A stretch of DNA of 64,000 bases from Bacteroides ovatus (GCF_001314995.1 NZ_CP012938.1:5518001-5582000); one strand, 5' to 3'; counted from the stretch's first letter, positions 9,474 to 18,415 are shown. Made by a program: numbers and translations. Notes: generated by a model from the letters alone, not told the origin.

Positions 9474-10931
9474 ATGAGTACCATTCTTTCTTTAGCTCCA
9501 CAAAACGTGTGGAAGCATTTTTATTCGTTGACACAGATTCCTCGTCCGTCAGGACACATGGAAAAAATAACAGAATTTCTTCTAGGTTTTGGAAAAGGTT
9601 TGGGTCTGGAGTCTTTTGTAGACGAAGCAGGTAATGTAATTATCCGTAAACCGGCGACTCCGGGTATGGAAAACCGGAAAGGTGTAATTCTTCAGGCGCA
9701 CATGGATATGGTTCCGCAGAAGAACAACGATACTGTACACGATTTTGAAAAAGATCTGATTGAAACTTATATAGACGGTGACTGGGTAAAGGCAAAAGGT
9801 ACTACTTTGGGTGCGGACAACGGACTGGGAGTAGCTGCCATCATGGCCGTGCTGGAAGCAAAAGACCTGAAACACGGCCCTCTGGAAGCTCTTGTCACTA
9901 AAGACGAAGAAACCGGCATGTACGGTGCATTTGGCTTGAAGCCGGGTACCCTGAACGGTGAAATCCTTTTGAATCTGGATTCCGAAGATGAAGGTGAATT
10001 GTATATCGGTTGTGCCGGAGGTATGGACGTAACTGCTACCCTGGAATATAAGGAAGTAGCTCCCGAAGCAGGAGATATCGCAGTGAAAGTTACTTTGAAA
10101 GGATTACGCGGCGGACATTCGGGATTGGAAATCAATGAAGGACGTGCCAATGCCAATAAGTTGCTGGTTCGTTTCGTTCGTGAAGCGGTTGCCAGCTATG
10201 AAGCCCGTTTGGCTAGCTGGGAAGGTGGTAATATGCGTAATGCTATCCCACGTGAAGCACATGCGGTTATTACCATTCCGGCTGAAAATGAAGAAGAACT
10301 GCTGGGCTTGGTGAAATACTGCGAAAACCTGTTCAACGAAGAATATTCAGCTATTGAAACTCCGATCAGTTTTACGGCTGAACGTGTAGAACTTCCTGCC
10401 GGTGAAGTACCTGAAGAAATTCAGGACAATCTGATTGATGCAATCTTTGCTTGTCAGAACGGTGTGACACGTATGATCCCTACTGTTCCAGATACGGTAG
10501 AAACTTCTTCCAACCTTGCTATTATAACGATTGGTGAAGGAAAGGCAGCCATTAAGATTCTGGCTCGCAGTTCAAGCGATAGCATGAAAGAATATCTGAC
10601 TACCAGCCTGGAGTCTTGTTTCTCTATGGCAGGGATGAAGGTAGAGATGACAGGCGGATATTCCGGTTGGCAACCTGATGTAAATTCTCCGATTTTGCAT
10701 GCGATGAAGTCATCCTATAAACAACAGTTTGGTGTAGAACCTGCAGTGAAAGTGATTCACGCTGGCTTGGAATGTGGTATTATCGGTGCTATTATTCCGG
10801 GATTGGACATGATTTCTTTTGGTCCGACTTTGCGTTCACCGCATTCACCGGACGAAAGAGCGTTGATTCCTACCGTACAGAAGTTCTATGACTTCCTGGT
10901 GGCAACTTTGGAGCAAACTCCAATGAAATAA
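9474..10931 (+). CDS. pepD: Aminoacyl-histidine dipeptidase (M20 family)
   Basis: This cytosolic di-zinc exopeptidase of family M20C cleaves Xaa-His and other dipeptides. Over 485 residues the metal-binding and catalytic elements are in place: H76-x-D78 (QAHMDM), bridging D115 (GADNGLG), the catalytic pair E145-E146 (DEETGMYG), LDSEDEGE near 168-175, and a late SPHSPDE histidine. The dimerisation lid lies between about 205 and 395 (GLRGGHSGLEI). A strong terminator follows, so it appears monocistronic. Confidence 0.96.
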   Translation: MSTILSLAPQNVWKHFYSLTQIPRPSGHMEKITEFLLGFGKGLGLESFVDEAGNVIIRKPATPGMENRKGVILQAHMDMVPQKNNDTVHDFEKDLIETYIDGDWVKAKGTTLGADNGLGVAAIMAVLEAKDLKHGPLEALVTKDEETGMYGAFGLKPGTLNGEILLNLDSEDEGELYIGCAGGMDVTATLEYKEVAPEAGDIAVKVTLKGLRGGHSGLEINEGRANANKLLVRFVREAVASYEARLASWEGGNMRNAIPREAHAVITIPAENEEELLGLVKYCENLFNEEYSAIETPISFTAERVELPAGEVPEEIQDNLIDAIFACQNGVTRMIPTVPDTVETSSNLAIITIGEGKAAIKILARSSSDSMKEYLTTSLESCFSMAGMKVEMTGGYSGWQPDVNSPILHAMKSSYKQQFGVEPAVKVIHAGLECGIIGAIIPGLDMISFGPTLRSPHSPDERALIPTVQKFYDFLVATLEQTPMK

Positions 10932-10984
10932 CGTATTTCTCTTTATATAAATATTCTCCTATTATATAATAGGTGACCATAGTG

Positions 10985-11019
10985 AAGGCACGGATGATAT
11001 TTCATCTGTGCCTTTTTTT
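10985..11019 (+). terminator. Rho-independent terminator after pepD
   Basis: Stem AAGGCACGGATGA / TCATCTGTGCCTT (one G-T pair) with a 4-5 base loop and a T7 run. Confidence 0.85.
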
Positions 11020-11144
11020 CATATTTATTGCAGCGTATATTACAATTCTGCTTTATAACAAATAAATTAATTGATGCAAATCAAGAAATATGCTATAAAA
11101 CATAAATTTCTCTCTTTTTTAGATCAATGTATAAACAAAGGCTG

Positions 11145-11152
11145 TATTTTTG
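11145..11152 (+). promoter_or_regulatory. Promoter -7 box for the small peptide pair
   Basis: TATTTTTG matches TAnnTTTG, placed 33 bp before the first peptide ATG. The leader contains a rare strong Shine-Dalgarno-like AGGAGGA at 11172-11178. Confidence 0.5.
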
Positions 11153-11185
11153 TGTTGTAAAACATGTAATTAGGAGGATAACAAA

Positions 11186-11278
11186 ATGAAAAGTTTAAAA
11201 AGATTGTTTAGAAAGATCGGCGAAGCCGATGTACATGTTTGGGGATATTCAACAATTAATACCAAACCAAACAAGTAA
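11186..11278 (+). CDS. 30-residue basic peptide, copy 1 (WGY peptide)
   Basis: A short gene encodes 30 residues beginning MKSLKRLFRKIGEAD, containing VWGYS and ending TKPNK. It is preceded by AGGAGGA 8 bp from the ATG, unusually strong for Bacteroides, and by a TAnnTTTG promoter box. The peptide is cationic with an amphipathic N-terminal helix, no signal peptide and no cysteine. It aligns with the peptide encoded 50 bp downstream (L-x-RKI ... WGY), which argues that both are real, duplicated genes. I do not recognise the family. A regulatory, membrane-active or toxin-like role is possible, but nothing in the sequence proves one. Confidence 0.6.
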   Translation: MKSLKRLFRKIGEADVHVWGYSTINTKPNK

Positions 11279-11328
11279 GTTTTATTTTTTAGTTTTCAGG
11301 AATTAGTAATTTAAAAGGTTTAAAGATT

Positions 11329-11421
11329 ATGGCAAAGAAAATGGGTTCTTTAGTTAGAAAAATCCTTAGTGAAGTAGGTCGTAATGAAATGCTTTCATGG
11401 GGGTACAGAATTGAGAAATGA
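11329..11421 (+). CDS. 30-residue basic peptide, copy 2 (WGY peptide)
   Basis: The second small gene encodes 30 residues: MAKKMGSLVRKILSEVG, then NEMLSWGY and RIEK at the end. It has the same length as its neighbour and shares L-V/F-RKI and the C-terminal WGY, though otherwise diverged, which is the pattern expected of an old tandem duplication under selection. The upstream AAAAGGTTTAAAG is a weak ribosome site. A terminator-like hairpin starts 27 bp after the stop, so the two peptides form a compact bicistronic unit. Function unknown. Confidence 0.6.
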   Translation: MAKKMGSLVRKILSEVGRNEMLSWGYRIEK

Positions 11422-11442
11422 GAACAAGTACATTAACTAAGT

Positions 11443-11643
11443 TTAGAGTGGGGATACGTTATTAAATACGATATCCCCATTTTTTATATCTAAAATTTTA
11501 TATAGAGTTGTTTTAGCTAACAACTGTGGCGGGGGATCTGTTTCAGTGTCAGTTCCTCCTTTAATTTCTGTGTTTGGGTACACTGTCTTTTGCCACTTGG
11601 GCTGGAATGTATCACATGCGAGTTTGGCTGATTTTACTATCAT
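11443..11643 (-). CDS. Doubtful small hypothetical ORF
   Basis: A 66-codon minus-strand frame encodes a polar protein rich in Thr/Asp/Pro (GGTDTETDPPPQ near residues 29-40), with no signal peptide or recognised motif. Its start overlaps a GGGTGAGGGT-type repeat word and its end overlaps the terminator of the peptide unit. No other gene occupies the stretch, so it is listed, but it may be chance. Confidence 0.25.
   Translation of the reverse strand: MIVKSAKLACDTFQPKWQKTVYPNTEIKGGTDTETDPPPQLLAKTTLYKILDIKNGDIVFNNVSPL
11448..11485 (+). terminator. Terminator of the small peptide unit
   Basis: GTGGGGATACGT pairs with ACGATATCCCCAT (one bulge) and is followed by T6. Confidence 0.75.
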
Positions 11644-11742
11644 ACCCTCACCGAATCACTTGAAAGCCTTTGTTCATCGATGTTACAAAGGGTGAGGGTA
11701 ACTGTGATTGTAGGGTGAGGGTAATTTTTACTCTCACCCTAC
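11644..11742. repeat. GGGTGAGGGT word array
   Basis: The word appears at 11690-11699 and 11713-11722, 23 bp apart, and inverted at 11644-11652 (ACCCTCACC) and 11733-11740 (CTCACCCT). The last two form a 15-bp hairpin, 11711-11742, with one mismatch. This is part of the 1.15-kb stretch (11422-12573) where no convincing gene exists. Confidence 0.7.
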
Positions 11743-11940
11743 AATTATACCTGTAATAAGTGCTTAATAGTTGATTTATAGTAAGTTGTATGCTGATTTG
11801 TCTGGTACTAATACATGAAAGATGATGTATTTGTGTCTGATAACTGGCGTAATATTATCTGGAATAACAGGCTGAACGAGATAATAGATACGGATGAATT
11901 AATTGTATTCCGTAAGGTTTCGATTGGCTTCTCCATAGGG

Positions 11941-12127
11941 GAAAATCAGTTTCAAGCTTGTGAACAGTTTGTTTCATACGCTTGAAACACTTAGTTTCAA
12001 GGTATTAAACACTTAGTTTCAAGGTATTAAACACTTAGTTTTCCGGTGTGAAACTGGTAGTTTCATTACTTGAAACTGTTGGTCTCAAGGCATAAAACAG
12101 CTTGTTCACCGGCATGAACAAGCCATT
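11941..12127. repeat. Eight-unit 22-bp phased palindromic array (GAAAC..GTTTC)
   Basis: AAAC or its AAC variant recurs at 11963, 11985, 12007, 12029, 12051, 12073, 12095 and 12117, exactly 22 bp apart each time. Most units contain GAAAC-N5-GTTTC, itself palindromic. The first two complete units after 11985 are identical and the rest have drifted by several bases while keeping exact length. The whole block also aligns to its own reverse complement. It has no leader, cas genes or unique spacers, so it is not a CRISPR. Confidence 0.9.
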
Positions 12128-12196
12128 TTATGTAGAGGTGCTGCAAATTATTGAGTGTCTTCTATGAATATGCCCGGATTCTTATAAACGAGACAG

Positions 12197-12304
12197 TGTG
12201 TAAGATACCTCTATCTTGCACGCATCTGCAACGGTATCTTGCACTGCTTCAAATACTTGTATATCAGTTGACTATCGCTGGTTTAGTGTAAGGTGCAAGA
12301 TACT
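12197..12304. repeat. TATCTTGCA word array, 23-bp pitch
   Basis: TATCTTGCA is at 12212-12220 and 12235-12243, 23 bp apart. Inverted forms are at 12201-12207 (TAAGATA) and 12294-12302 (TGCAAGATA). It lies directly beyond the GAAAC array and shares its pitch but not its word. From here to 12573 I see nothing but AT-rich leader for the next gene. Confidence 0.65.
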
Positions 12305-12573
12305 TTTGCATTTATGAACTTGTAAGAGATAGGTGAATCTTATTGCAGAAGATAAACTTTTCAATTAAATAATAAACCGAGTGGCAGTTTTTGGACTTTT
12401 TATTTTATTCCAGAGCGAGTTGATTAATAGGCTAATGTTTATACAATATGGTATGGGGCTGATAGCTTGATAAAAGCTTTTTTTAAGCTAAAAAGTACAA
12501 ATCTTTAAACTTTATTTCCTTACTTTGTTATTTATAAGAGTGAGACTTATAGCAAACTTAAACTAGAAAGATT

Positions 12574-15500
12574 ATGAAAGTAAAGCAGATTTGTATGATG
12601 GTGCTGCTATGGTTGGGAGTGATTCCGGCGGTACAGGCACAAACTTTCGACAAATTATGGAAAGAAGTGGAGCAAGCGGAGAAAAAGAGCTTGCCTAAGA
12701 CTGTGATAAAACTGTCTGATGAGATTTATCAGAAAGGGGAAAAAGAGAAAAACTCTCCACAAATGCTCAAAGCATATACGTGGCGGATGAAATATCGGGA
12801 AATGTTGAATCCCGACAGTCTTTACGCTGATTTGAAAGGACTGGAACAATGGGTGAAACAGACTGACCAACCAATGGATCGCGCCATCCTACACTCTTTG
12901 ATAGCGGGAATCTATGCAGATTATGCAGCCAGCAACCAGTGGCAACTCCGCCAACGGACAGAAATCGTAGACCAGACACCTGCTACCGATATGCGTGAAT
13001 GGACAGCCAATATGTTCATCGAAAAAGTGCGGACAAATATAAAGGAGGCATTGGCCGATTCTGTATTGCTGCTCAAAACGTCCTCACGCGGCTATATTCC
13101 TTTTGTAGAATTGGGGGAAACGAGCGAATACTATCACCATGATATGTATCATTTATTGGCTTCCCGTAGCATTGAAGCACTGCAACGGGTGGAAGAATTG
13201 GGTAACAGGATTACTAATGACGGTACTGTGAATCCGGTCAAACAAGATATAATAGCTATTTATGGGAATATGATTTCCGCTTATAAAGCAACCGGATTAA
13301 AAGAAGGTTATGTGTTGACAGCACTTAACTACCTGGAATGGAGATGGAATGCTGATCGGAATATTCGACCTCTGCAGGCTAAGGGCGAACTTCCGGTACT
13401 GACGGAAGATACTTATCTGAAAGCTTTGAACAGATTGAAAAACAAGTATGCTTCCGAACCCATCTGTGCCGAAGTCTATTTGGCAGAAGCCCGATATACT
13501 ATTGGAAAACAACAGCAGCTCAATGCATTGCAGCTTTGCGATGAGGCAATCCGCCTTTATTCAGGCTATCGCAGAATCAATGCTTTGAAAAATCTTCGGG
13601 AAGAGATATTGGCTCCTTATTTGAATGTTAATGCATCCGATTTGGCTTTTCCGAACGAAGAGATAGAATTAAGGGTCTCACACAAAAATCTGGATGGTTT
13701 CACTGTCCGTCTTTATCAGGCGAAGAAACTGATAAAGGAACAACATTACGCTGTGCTTCGTCCGAAAGATTATCAGACGCAGGACACTGTGTTTACATTC
13801 AAAGCTCCTGAACTTGGATCTTACGTGATGCGTATCATACCGGATATTCGTGCGAAGAGAGATAGTGAAAGCAAGTTTGATGTAACACGTTTCAAAGTGC
13901 TGACGTGCCGTTTGCCGGACAAACAGTATCAAGTGGTGACGCTGGATGGACAGACAGGGCATCCTATTCCCCATGCGAAAGTGACGATGTACAGTAATGA
14001 CGAAAAAGTGTTGCAGGAGTTTACGACAAACGAAGAGGGTAAGGTCGTATTTCCCTGGAAATCCGAATACCGCTATCTGAAAGCTTCCAAGGGGACGGAT
14101 ACGGCAATGCCGAAACAAGGCATTTATGCAGGAAGTTACGGATATTACGGCGACGAAGATAAAGTGACTGAAAATATGACTTTATTGACCGACCGTTCTT
14201 TGTATCGTCCCGGACAGACTGTGTATGTGAAGGGAATTGCTTATTCTCAACAATCGGATACGGCGAATGTACTTCCGAACAAGGAATATACGGTGACTTT
14301 ATTGGATGTAAACAATCAGGAAGTAGGGCAGAAGTCGGTACGTACCAATGAGTTCGGTTCGTTTACCACCGATTTCGCATTGCCTTCGGCCTGTCTGAAC
14401 GGAATGTTTTCTTTGAAAGCGGGAAGAGGCCATACAGGCATTCGGGTAGAAGATTATAAACGTCCGACATTTGATATCACTTTTGAAAAGCAACAAGGAA
14501 GTTACAAACTGGGTGATGAGGTACAGGTGAAGGGTAAGGTACAATCTTATAGTGGTGTGCTGCTTCAGGATCTTCTGGTGAAATATACGGTAAAGCGTTC
14601 TGCATACAGCCTTTGGCGGTTTGCGGAATCTGTGCAGATTGCTTCCGGTGAAGTGATGGCCAATGAGAATGGAGAATTCACGATACCGGTTCGTTTGCAG
14701 GAAAGTGACTCTTATAAGAATAATGATAAGGTATATTATCGTTATTCCATTGAGGCCACTGTTACCAATGTGGCAGGTGAAACACAATCTTCTACGGACG
14801 TGATTTCGGCAGGAAACCGTTCGTTGATTTTGCAGGTGGAATTGCAAGATAAGACTTGCAAGGATCAACCCTTCGAAACAATGTTTAAAGTGCAGAACCT
14901 GAATGGACAACCTGTGGAGGTGAAGGGGAATTATTACTTGTACCCTGCCAAAGACAAGGACTTTAAGCAGTTGGAAGAGAAACCGGTTGCAACGGGAACC
15001 TTTACTTCTAATGAAGACATGACGCTCGACTGGAAGAATCTTCCATCGGGACCTTATGTGCTGAAAGCATCAGTGAAAGATAATCAGGGCAAGGAAGTGA
15101 CTGCTGACACCAACACGATTCTTTTCTCTGTTGAGGACAAACGTCCGCCTGTAGAAACGACGATGTGGTTCTATGGTGCAAATACGGAATTTGATGCTGC
15201 CCATCCGGCCGTGTTCTGTTTCGGTACGTCGAAAAAAGATGCTTATGTGATGATGAACGTATTTTCCGGTGATAAATTGCTGGAGAGCAAGACGTTGAAT
15301 TTGTCAGATACGATTGTACGTTTCGAGTATCCATATCGGGAAAGTTATGGGGATGGTGTCTTTGTGAATCTCTGTATGGTGAGGGACGGACAGGTTTATC
15401 AGGAACAGGTGCGGCTGACCAAACGGATTCCTGATAAGACACTGACTATGAAGTGGGAAGTGTTCCGTGATAAATTGCGTCCGGGACAAAAGGAAGAATG

Positions 15501-18309
15501 GAAGCTGACGATTAAAACGCCGCAAGGACAAGCTGCTAACGCGGAAATGCTGGCAACGATGTATGATGCTTCCTTGGATAAAATATGGAATCGGCAACAG
15601 AATTTCCAAATCTATTATAACCAGATTGTCCCATATTCTAACTGGATGAGTGGATATTCCGGCAATAATTCATTCAACTACTGGTGGAATACGAAGAGTC
15701 TCAAAGTGCCATCACTGGAGTATGACCATTTTGTGATGCTATCGGACTATTATAATAATGGAAGAGATTTGGGTGAAGTAATAGTGAGAGGATATGGCTC
15801 GACGAGAAAGTTGACGGTGACAGGTAGCGTTTCGACATTGGACGTTGCAACTTTAAGGAGTAATGCGCCAAAGATGAAATCGGCTATGGCTGCTGATGCC
15901 ATGACTAATGTTGAATTTCAATCGGAAATGATACCCACGGGAGAAAAAGCGGATGAGGCATCTGACAACGAAATGCTTCCCGAAGCATCTGCTGACTTGC
16001 GTACCAATTTAGCAGAAACAGCATTCTTCTATCCTCAACTTCGCACCAATGAACAGGGAGAGATCTCTTTCTCATTCACGATGCCTGAAAGTCTGACGCG
16101 TTGGAACTTCCGTGGATATTCTCATACAAAGGGAATGTTGACGGGAACATTGGATGGCGAAGCTACCACAAGCAAAGAATTTATGCTGACTCCTAATCTC
16201 CCTCGTTTTGTGCGTGTGGGTGATAAGACTTCTCTGGCAGCTTCTATCTCTAATATGACTGGTAAGCCGCAAGCCGGAACGGTCAGTCTGGTCCTTTTTG
16301 ACCCGATGACAGAGAAGGTTATCAGTACACAAAAACAGAAATTCAGCCTTGCTGCCGGAAAGACAATGGGTGTGGACTTCCAGTTTATCGTTAGTGATAA
16401 ATACGAAATAGTGGGATGCCGGATGATTGCCGACAGTGGTACTTTCAGCGATGGAGAACAACAGTTGCTTCCGGTTCTTAGCAATAAAGAGCATTTGGTG
16501 GAGACACTTCCAATGCCAGTGCGTGGAGAAGAAACCCGTACTTTCTCACTCGATCATCTGTTCAATCAACAAAGTAAAACAGCCACAGATCGTAAACTAA
16601 CTGTTGAATTTACAGGAAACCCGGCTTGGTATGCCGTTCAGGCATTGCCTTCATTGAGTCTTCCGACAAGTAATAACGCTATTTCCTGGGCTACTGCCTA
16701 CTATGCCAATACATTGGCTTCGTTTATCATGAACAGTCAGCCGAAGATCAAAGCGGTATTTGAAAGTTGGAAACTGCAAGGAGGTACGAAAGAAACGTTC
16801 TTGAGCAATCTGCAAAAGAATCAGGAAGTGAAGAATATCATTTTGTCCGAGTCTCCCTGGGTACTCGAAGCACAGACGGAAGAGCAACAGAAAGAGCGCA
16901 TCGCCACCTTGTTTGATTTGAATAACATCCGTAGTAATAATATCGCAGCTTTGACTCGATTGCAGGAGTTACAGAACTCAAATGGGGCATGGTCCTGGTA
17001 TAAAGGAATGAACGGGAGTCGATCTGTAACTACCTATATCGCCGAACTGAATGCCCGTCTGGCTATGCTGACAGGTGAGAAATTAAGCGGATCGGCTCTT
17101 TCCTTGCAACAGAAGGCTTTCGCTTACCTTCATCAATCAGCTTTGGACGAGTATAAGGAAATCCTGAAAGCACAGAAAGACGGTGTGAAGTTTACTGGCG
17201 TTTCGGGCAGTATTCTGCAATATTTGTATCTCATCGCTATTTCGGGAGAGCAGGTACCCGCAGCCAATAAAGCGGCTTATACCTATTATCTTTCTAAGGT
17301 AGGAGAATTGCTGACTTCTCCTTCGATGGATACAAAAGCGATTGCCGCCATTGTGCTTGATAAAGCCGGACGCAAGAAGGAAGCGCAGGAATTTGTCGCT
17401 TCTCTGAAAGAACATCTGACGAAGACAGATGAACAGGGAATGTTCTTTGCTTTCAACGAGAATCCATATACATGGGGCGGAATGCAGATGCAGGCTCATG
17501 TAGATGTGATGGAAGCGCTGGAACAGACAGGTGGCAATACCGATACAGTGGAAGAAATGAAACTTTGGTTGTTGAAGCAAAAGCAGACACAACAGTGGAA
17601 TTCTCCGGTAGCTACTGCCGATGCGGTATTTGCATTGCTGATGAAGGGCGCTAATTTACTCGACAATCAGGGAGATGTACGGATTGTGATTGCTAATGAA
17701 GTGCTGGAAACTGTTAGTCCAAGTAAAACGACTGTTCCTGGATTGGGATATATCAAACGTTCTTTCACACAGAAGAATGTGGTGGATGCCCGCAAGATTG
17801 AAGTGGAAAAGAGAAATCCGGGTATTGCTTGGGGAGCTGTGTATGCAGAATTTGAATCTCCTGTCAGTGATGTGAAACAACAGGGCGGCGACCTGAATGT
17901 TGAGAAACAGTTGTATGTGGAGCGTACGATGAATAACGTGCCTCAATTACAGCCTATTACTGCCAAAACGGTTCTTCAGGTAGGTGATAAAGTCGTTTCC
18001 CGTTTGAGCATCCGCGTAGACCGTCCGATGGACTTTGTACAGTTGAAAGATCAGCGGGGCGCTTGTTTCGAACCGATCGGCAGTATCTCCGGTTATCGTT
18101 GGAACAACGGGCTTGGCTATTACGTAGACATCAAAGATGCATCGACTAATTTCTTCTTCGATCATTTAGGAAAGGGTGTATACGTGTTGGAATATAGTTA
18201 CCGTGTCAGTCGTGCAGGAACTTACGAAACTGGTTTGGCAACTATGCAGTGTGCTTATGCACCGGAATACGCTTCGCATTCTGCTTCGATGACAATTATT
18301 ATTAAATAG
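12574..18309 (+). CDS. Alpha-2-macroglobulin family (MG2-domain) protein with a SusC-like TonB-box motif
   Basis: This 1,911-residue exported protein has a signal peptide ending VQAQ (about 1-23), a helical/TPR-like N-terminal third, an MG2 domain from about 535 (LLTDRSLYRPGQTVYVKG), further Ig-like MG domains, the A2M domain from about 1141 (NLAETAFFYPQL ... LTRWNFRGYSHTKG), and a helical TED-like region (about 1370-1660). The thioester motif CxEQ of trapping macroglobulins is absent; the expected place reads LPSLSLPTSNNAISW. Between MG domains and A2M, where a bait region would lie, residues 1068-1089 read EVIVRGYGSTRK...TGSVSTL, closely resembling the TonB-box/plug start of SusC-type receptors. 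Bacterial members are thought to protect the envelope from proteases; here a different, TonB- or outer-membrane-linked role is possible. Repeat arrays flank it on both sides. Confidence 0.9.
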   Translation: MKVKQICMMVLLWLGVIPAVQAQTFDKLWKEVEQAEKKSLPKTVIKLSDEIYQKGEKEKNSPQMLKAYTWRMKYREMLNPDSLYADLKGLEQWVKQTDQPMDRAILHSLIAGIYADYAASNQWQLRQRTEIVDQTPATDMREWTANMFIEKVRTNIKEALADSVLLLKTSSRGYIPFVELGETSEYYHHDMYHLLASRSIEALQRVEELGNRITNDGTVNPVKQDIIAIYGNMISAYKATGLKEGYVLTALNYLEWRWNADRNIRPLQAKGELPVLTEDTYLKALNRLKNKYASEPICAEVYLAEARYTIGKQQQLNALQLCDEAIRLYSGYRRINALKNLREEILAPYLNVNASDLAFPNEEIELRVSHKNLDGFTVRLYQAKKLIKEQHYAVLRPKDYQTQDTVFTFKAPELGSYVMRIIPDIRAKRDSESKFDVTRFKVLTCRLPDKQYQVVTLDGQTGHPIPHAKVTMYSNDEKVLQEFTTNEEGKVVFPWKSEYRYLKASKGTDTAMPKQGIYAGSYGYYGDEDKVTENMTLLTDRSLYRPGQTVYVKGIAYSQQSDTANVLPNKEYTVTLLDVNNQEVGQKSVRTNEFGSFTTDFALPSACLNGMFSLKAGRGHTGIRVEDYKRPTFDITFEKQQGSYKLGDEVQVKGKVQSYSGVLLQDLLVKYTVKRSAYSLWRFAESVQIASGEVMANENGEFTIPVRLQESDSYKNNDKVYYRYSIEATVTNVAGETQSSTDVISAGNRSLILQVELQDKTCKDQPFETMFKVQNLNGQPVEVKGNYYLYPAKDKDFKQLEEKPVATGTFTSNEDMTLDWKNLPSGPYVLKASVKDNQGKEVTADTNTILFSVEDKRPPVETTMWFYGANTEFDAAHPAVFCFGTSKKDAYVMMNVFSGDKLLESKTLNLSDTIVRFEYPYRESYGDGVFVNLCMVRDGQVYQEQVRLTKRIPDKTLTMKWEVFRDKLRPGQKEEWKLTIKTPQGQAANAEMLATMYDASLDKIWNRQQNFQIYYNQIVPYSNWMSGYSGNNSFNYWWNTKSLKVPSLEYDHFVMLSDYYNNGRDLGEVIVRGYGSTRKLTVTGSVSTLDVATLRSNAPKMKSAMAADAMTNVEFQSEMIPTGEKADEASDNEMLPEASADLRTNLAETAFFYPQLRTNEQGEISFSFTMPESLTRWNFRGYSHTKGMLTGTLDGEATTSKEFMLTPNLPRFVRVGDKTSLAASISNMTGKPQAGTVSLVLFDPMTEKVISTQKQKFSLAAGKTMGVDFQFIVSDKYEIVGCRMIADSGTFSDGEQQLLPVLSNKEHLVETLPMPVRGEETRTFSLDHLFNQQSKTATDRKLTVEFTGNPAWYAVQALPSLSLPTSNNAISWATAYYANTLASFIMNSQPKIKAVFESWKLQGGTKETFLSNLQKNQEVKNIILSESPWVLEAQTEEQQKERIATLFDLNNIRSNNIAALTRLQELQNSNGAWSWYKGMNGSRSVTTYIAELNARLAMLTGEKLSGSALSLQQKAFAYLHQSALDEYKEILKAQKDGVKFTGVSGSILQYLYLIAISGEQVPAANKAAYTYYLSKVGELLTSPSMDTKAIAAIVLDKAGRKKEAQEFVASLKEHLTKTDEQGMFFAFNENPYTWGGMQMQAHVDVMEALEQTGGNTDTVEEMKLWLLKQKQTQQWNSPVATADAVFALLMKGANLLDNQGDVRIVIANEVLETVSPSKTTVPGLGYIKRSFTQKNVVDARKIEVEKRNPGIAWGAVYAEFESPVSDVKQQGGDLNVEKQLYVERTMNNVPQLQPITAKTVLQVGDKVVSRLSIRVDRPMDFVQLKDQRGACFEPIGSISGYRWNNGLGYYVDIKDASTNFFFDHLGKGVYVLEYSYRVSRAGTYETGLATMQCAYAPEYASHSASMTIIIK

Positions 18310-18330
18310 TTCCGGCAGGGGATTTTTATT

Positions 18331-18409
18331 CTCACCGACGAGCGAGGCGTTCCTCACCGATGAAGAGGGTGTTCCTCACCGAGGAAGGCATCCTTCGTCG
18401 GTGAGGAAC
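18331..18409. repeat. CTCACCGA array, 22-bp pitch
   Basis: CTCACCGA begins at 18331, 18353 and 18375, exactly 22 bp apart, each unit ending TTC. The third unit continues into its own inverted copy (TCGGTGAG), making a terminator hairpin. It lies 20 bp after the macroglobulin stop. Confidence 0.85.
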
Positions 18410-18415
18410 TTTTTT
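18371..18415 (+). terminator. Terminator built from the last repeat unit
   Basis: GTTCCTCACCGA-G-GAAGG pairs with CCTTC-G-TCGGTGAGGAAC around a CAT loop, with one G-G mismatch, followed by T6. It probably ends the macroglobulin transcript. Confidence 0.8.

Noticed and set aside
11941..12127. Possible CRISPR array
   Set aside because: Units are 22 bp in total, with no unique spacers, and each unit is palindromic and drifting; no cas genes are nearby.
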